This document shows, piece after piece, positions 60,845-64,000 of a DNA stretch of 64,000 nucleotides (positions within the stretch are counted from its first letter, which is position 1; each line of letters begins with the position of its first letter). The notes beneath the pieces are model-generated. The model had not been told where the DNA came from and did no database searches. It saw only the letters and a program-made list of their open reading frames with translations. The position numbers and the translations under genes are program-made. This stretch comes from Amphiura filiformis (lineage: Eukaryota; Echinodermata; Ophiuroidea; Amphilepidida; Amphiuridae): assembly GCF_039555335.1 (NCBI RefSeq), contig NC_092628.1:64241235-64305234 (forward strand), in the 5' to 3' direction.

Positions 60845-61027
60845 AAATATTTACTGCTCTAAATTCGGGATCTGGTGGAATCTATTGGTCCCCTCGGTGA
60901 ACTGGAGACCGTGAGCCTACTATTTTCCCTCGACCTGACGGTCTCGGGAAAATAGTAGGCTCACGGTCTCCAGTTCACCTCGGGGACCAATAGATTCCAC
61001 CAGATCCCTCATGAGCAGTAAATATTT
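60845..61027. repeat. Near-perfect palindrome, arms about 83 bp
   Basis: Starts AAATATTTACTGCTC and ends GAGCAGTAAATATTT. The inner arms, GGGATCTGGTGGAATCTATT through TAGTAGGCTCACGGTCTCCA, pair with only two or three small gaps or mismatches. The loop is about 15 nt (TCGACCTGACGGTCT). Such high arm identity implies recent origin or arm-to-arm gene conversion. Confidence 0.93.
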
Positions 61028-61170
61028 GTATACTATCTTCAGAAGATAGCATTATTAATAATGCGTCTGTTATCACTCCGTATCTTCAGATATAGCATAT
61101 ACAACATGTGTCTATTATCATTAGCACTCCGTATACAACCTATCTTCAGAGAACAACAGCCAATGTGATA

Positions 61171-62398
61171 TACCTTGGTGCAAAGCATGTTGATAAGAGG
61201 GGAACATGAGAAGGTAAACCTGGGGTCACCTGAGGTCCGGTCAAATGAGGTGAAATGTTAAAATGGGCCCGATTAGCTTAAACTTGGTGCAAATTATCCT
61301 TGATATGAGGAAGCATGAAAAAGTAAACCTGCCGACTCCCAAAGATGAAATTTATTTCAAGAGCAGTTTTTGGGTCCAAATTTAGACCCCCCCCCCTACT
61401 CCAACTTTAAATGGCTGCCACATCAAGAGCTATACAGACCTCAAACTTTCAGGTTTTTAATATTTCTACAAGTACAACATTTGAGTAAAATATAAAGCAA
61501 ATCTGAGGGGTCAGGTGGGAGCCCCTTGATTTGGTATGGATTGACCCCAATGTGTATTTATTCTTATAAGAACTGTTATATGGGCAATTCAACGAAAAAT
61601 GAGTCCAATCCAATTTTTAAAAGTGACAAATTAAGTTGTTTCTAAATTACATATTTTTAATGGTTTGCAAAAGCACACATATAATTTGGATCAAATAATA
61701 TACACCTGCTCGTATCTTCACTGAGCACTGTGAGCATAACATCAGAGTCAATATTTTACACTTTATTTTTCCAACGTGCAATGCAGCTGCAGGTTGTTTT
61801 AAAATCAAATTCTTTAAAACTTACGTATAACATAAAATGTCGTCCCTTTCAAACATTCATGCAAAAAGAACACGTAAATGTTCCATGTAAACAGTGGCAG
61901 CGCCACTCCCCCCCCGGCCCCGAAAAAATTCCTGGCGCCGCCGCTGCATGTAAATGTGACTAATTCCTTGTGGAATTATTGCCATATATAATTATACAGC
62001 GTGATACTGGTAGTCTATACAGTGTTTATATTAATGATAATCATCATGTAATAAATTGGTATCAAATGAGATGAGAGATCCTATATTTTTCTCATTAACA
62101 TATTGAAATTACCCCCCCCGTTCATACACCCAAAACCTTTTAAACCCCCATATTCTGAACTCCTAAAATTTTTGATCCCCCCTACATATTTTCCAGGCCC
62201 CCCACCAGAGTAGGCCTATTTATGAACACTCCCTATATGATTTCAGTGTAATCTACAATTAAGATGTAAAGGCCATAACACCGTAAATTTCGGAAAATTA
62301 AAAGAGCATTTCATATTTGAAATAAATTCTTTGAATAGAAATAATATTCAAACAAAAACAAATAATAAAATAAACAAAACAAAAATATAAAAAATATC
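61171..62398. other. Intergenic stretch, nothing recognised
   Basis: C/G-run containing sequence (GACCCCCCCCCC near 61385). Two loosely similar AAGTAAACCTG blocks at 61213 and 61330. No gene. Confidence 0.5.
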
Positions 62399-62470
62399 GG
62401 GCTCGTCCGGGAGTCGAACTCGGGACCTCTCGCACCCGAAGCGAGAATCATACCACTAGACCAACGAGCC
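62399..62470 (-). tRNA. tRNA-Pro (anticodon CGG)
   Basis: A 72-nt cloverleaf on the minus strand. The acceptor GGCTCGT pairs with ACGAGCC, and the discriminator is C. The D arm holds the A box TGGTCTAGTGGT. The anticodon stem-loop is CTCGC-TTCGGGT-GCGAG with anticodon CGG, reading CCG proline codons. The T arm is CCGAG-TTCGACT-CCCGG with one A-C mismatch (position 52 region), which also changes the first B-box G to A. A TTTTTT terminator follows 4 nt past the discriminator. There is no intron and no CCA is encoded, as expected in eukaryotes. Confidence 0.93.
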
Positions 62471-63034
62471 TTGCAGAATTCCTGGCCGCCATTCTTGCCA
62501 TTAAACACATATTACTCATACCGGGATATAAATAACCATAAAAGCTCATAAACATGCCATAAACAAGTCGCTTTATTAATTTTCCGAGTAACTTTCTTTG
62601 TTTATGTGGATAAATTGAAGGCCGAACATGTACACGCGCCACGATAGATATCGATAGCTCACCGTAGAACAAAAATGCCTTTAAAAGGGAAGCCGGACGT
62701 TGAATAGCCCGAGGAGACACACAGCTATAAGCTCAGCTACACACAGGCTCCGCGCCGTCACTACGATTTGCACTGGCCTTCGGCTCCGTAACAAAGGAAC
62801 TCATGTGTCGGGCTAGCAGTTGAAGTAAATGATAACTTGTAGGCCTATCGCCGTCCGCGTCCTGCCGCGCCGACCTGCTCTCACCGGCGATTTTTGGAGA
62901 TTTTCAAATATTTTTGTTATTTTTCTTCTTTGCTCCTTTGTTTCTAAAATGGTTGAGCCAATCCATGTCAACTCCTGGGATGTGCACCGCAGCACCTCTT
63001 CAATTTTTTTCTTTTTCTGTGTGGTGCTAGATAT
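62471..63034. other. Flank of tRNA-Pro
   Basis: CpG-rich patches (62740-62890) but no recognisable exon. Short frames are without family resemblance. Confidence 0.45.
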
Positions 63035-63242
63035 GGCCGTGTAAAATTAATATTTTGGTTCTCGTCCCTCCCTCCTCAATTTCTGGGATTTGTCAGATTT
63101 TTTTTTTTTTTTTTTTTTTTTAGATTTTTCAATTTGTTTAGACTTTGGAATAATTTATGAAATCTTCATACATATAAATAAAGTTTATTAGAGAACAAGC
63201 AACAATTACAAGTATTTTTATAAAAAACAAGGAAGAATATCC

Positions 63243-63275
<33 letters not shown>

Positions 63276-63429
63276 CTCATCGTTTCCTCGAGCACTGTTG
63301 GAGAAGACCGAAAACTACTGACAATGCTAATTTTACATTGGAAAAAAAACAAAACAAAAAACACCTCCCTCCCTCATCAATTCATGAAAATCCTCTGGAC
63401 GAGAACCAAAACATTAATTTTATACGGCC
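63035..63429. mobile_element. TIR MITE with internal poly-T and poly-A
   Basis: GGCCGTGTAAAATTAATATT at the left, continuing TTGGTTCTCGTCC, is inverted at the right end with a few changes. TAT lies directly outside both ends (3-bp target, Harbinger-like). A T-run at 63099-63121 and an A-run at 63243-63271 face each other across the interior. Confidence 0.8.
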
Positions 63430-64000
63430 TATTGGTGAGAAAGTAAAATCCTGAAAATTTGAGCTTCATATTCCATTTCGTTTTTCCGTGGTAGCAAGTT
63501 GAAATTTAGGGGGTCAGCGTAAAAAATGTGTTGCTGCGCGAAAGAGGGAACCCATACAATTTTTTAAAATAGGCCTATGTATCCTGGGGTGCTTCTTTGT
63601 GTAGAATTCAAATCTGCCATCAGCAAACTTGTAAGCCCTTTTATACTTAGATATAGGGCCCTCAAAATGCAACTTCATGAGGACCAACTTCGGGGGGTCA
63701 GAACTCCAAAAGTAAAAATAATTTTACTGTCCATTTTTTGGTCAGTCAAAGCCCTTTGGTGGGGGACATTACTCTTGTCCCATATTGAGCCTATTAGAAT
63801 ACTATTAGCTGAGATATTACCCATGCAAAACCCCAATTGTAGTTTTTTGTACATTTTGACCCCCCTGAAAACCAATGTCATTGTCAGACATTATGCCCCA
63901 CCATCAACTTCAGGTATGTTAAAAATATGTCCTTGGACAACATTTTGGCTTGGGGTCTCGATGGCTTTAACACATCAGTTAGGTTTTTAATTAATTAATT
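63430..64000. other. Unassigned right edge
   Basis: A plus-strand frame at 63577-63990 is open for 137 codons, but its translation (CCCC-derived prolines, no motif) resembles no family. It is more likely chance or part of an unidentified repeat. Confidence 0.4.

Larger units (their letters stand above)
60030..61170 (+). repeat. Minisatellite with AGAAGATAGC units, interrupted
   Basis: About eight degenerate units of roughly 50 bp (CTATCTTCAGAAGATAGC, then CAATGTGTGTCTATTATCAC and TCCGTA). Five or six lie at 60035-60360 and three at 61031-61170. The array is split by about 670 bp of non-repetitive sequence that includes the palindrome at 60845-61027. The core CTATCTTCAGAAGATAG is itself palindromic. 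Confidence 0.8.

Noticed and set aside
63577-63990. 137-codon open frame at the right edge
   Set aside because: No recognisable domain, several residues derive from C runs and AT-rich triplets, and the opposite strand is also open. Probably chance.

Overview
The window looks like nuclear DNA of an invertebrate animal, most likely a marine deuterostome (echinoderm, hemichordate or cephalochordate grade). I base this on AT-rich, intron-rich sequence with consensus GT-AG splice sites, metazoan gene families, and a gene block that matches human chromosome 7q11.23. I cannot name the species. Only about 3 kb of the 64 kb is host protein-coding; most of the rest is short DNA transposons, hairpins and other repeats.

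Layout. 1-6.8 kb: the last two coding exons of RAN (+), preceded by an intron that carries a 3.9-kb giant palindrome flanked by a duplicated intron segment. 6.8-14.3 kb: intergenic repeats. 14.3-21.5 kb: BUD23 (-), with nine of ten expected coding exons located. 21.5-24.7 kb: divergent promoter interval with two inverted Harbinger-like elements. 24.7-25.7 kb: DNAJC30 (+), a single exon. 25.7-41.5 kb: gene-free, dense nested MITEs. 41.5-44.2 kb: a VPS37B/C/D-type ESCRT-I subunit gene (-), four coding exons, one with a GC splice donor. 44.2-64 kb: no host protein gene recognised. This last stretch holds a 1.9-kb TIR element with a spaced 15-mer array, a CR1/L2-like LINE, an AAAT microsatellite, a tandem array of AGGTCA direct repeats, a minisatellite with a near-perfect palindrome, and a tRNA-Pro(CGG) gene.

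How the genes relate. Reading right to left, the order and orientation are VPS37(+), DNAJC30(-), BUD23(+). As I recall the human map, this equals VPS37D-DNAJC30-BUD23 in the Williams-Beuren region. The products do unrelated jobs (endosomal sorting, mitochondrial chaperone, 18S rRNA methylation), so the linkage looks like ancestral microsynteny rather than a pathway cluster. RAN (nuclear transport) is an unlinked function next door.

The best leads are: the conserved microsynteny; the 15-mer array spaced about 180 bp apart inside the 45.8-47.7 kb element; the DR1-type AGGTCA array at 54.5-55.6 kb; the giant palindrome beside RAN; a 2-nt deficit in the RAN exon; a GC-AG intron in VPS37; and seven hAT-like insertions with exact 8-bp target duplications.
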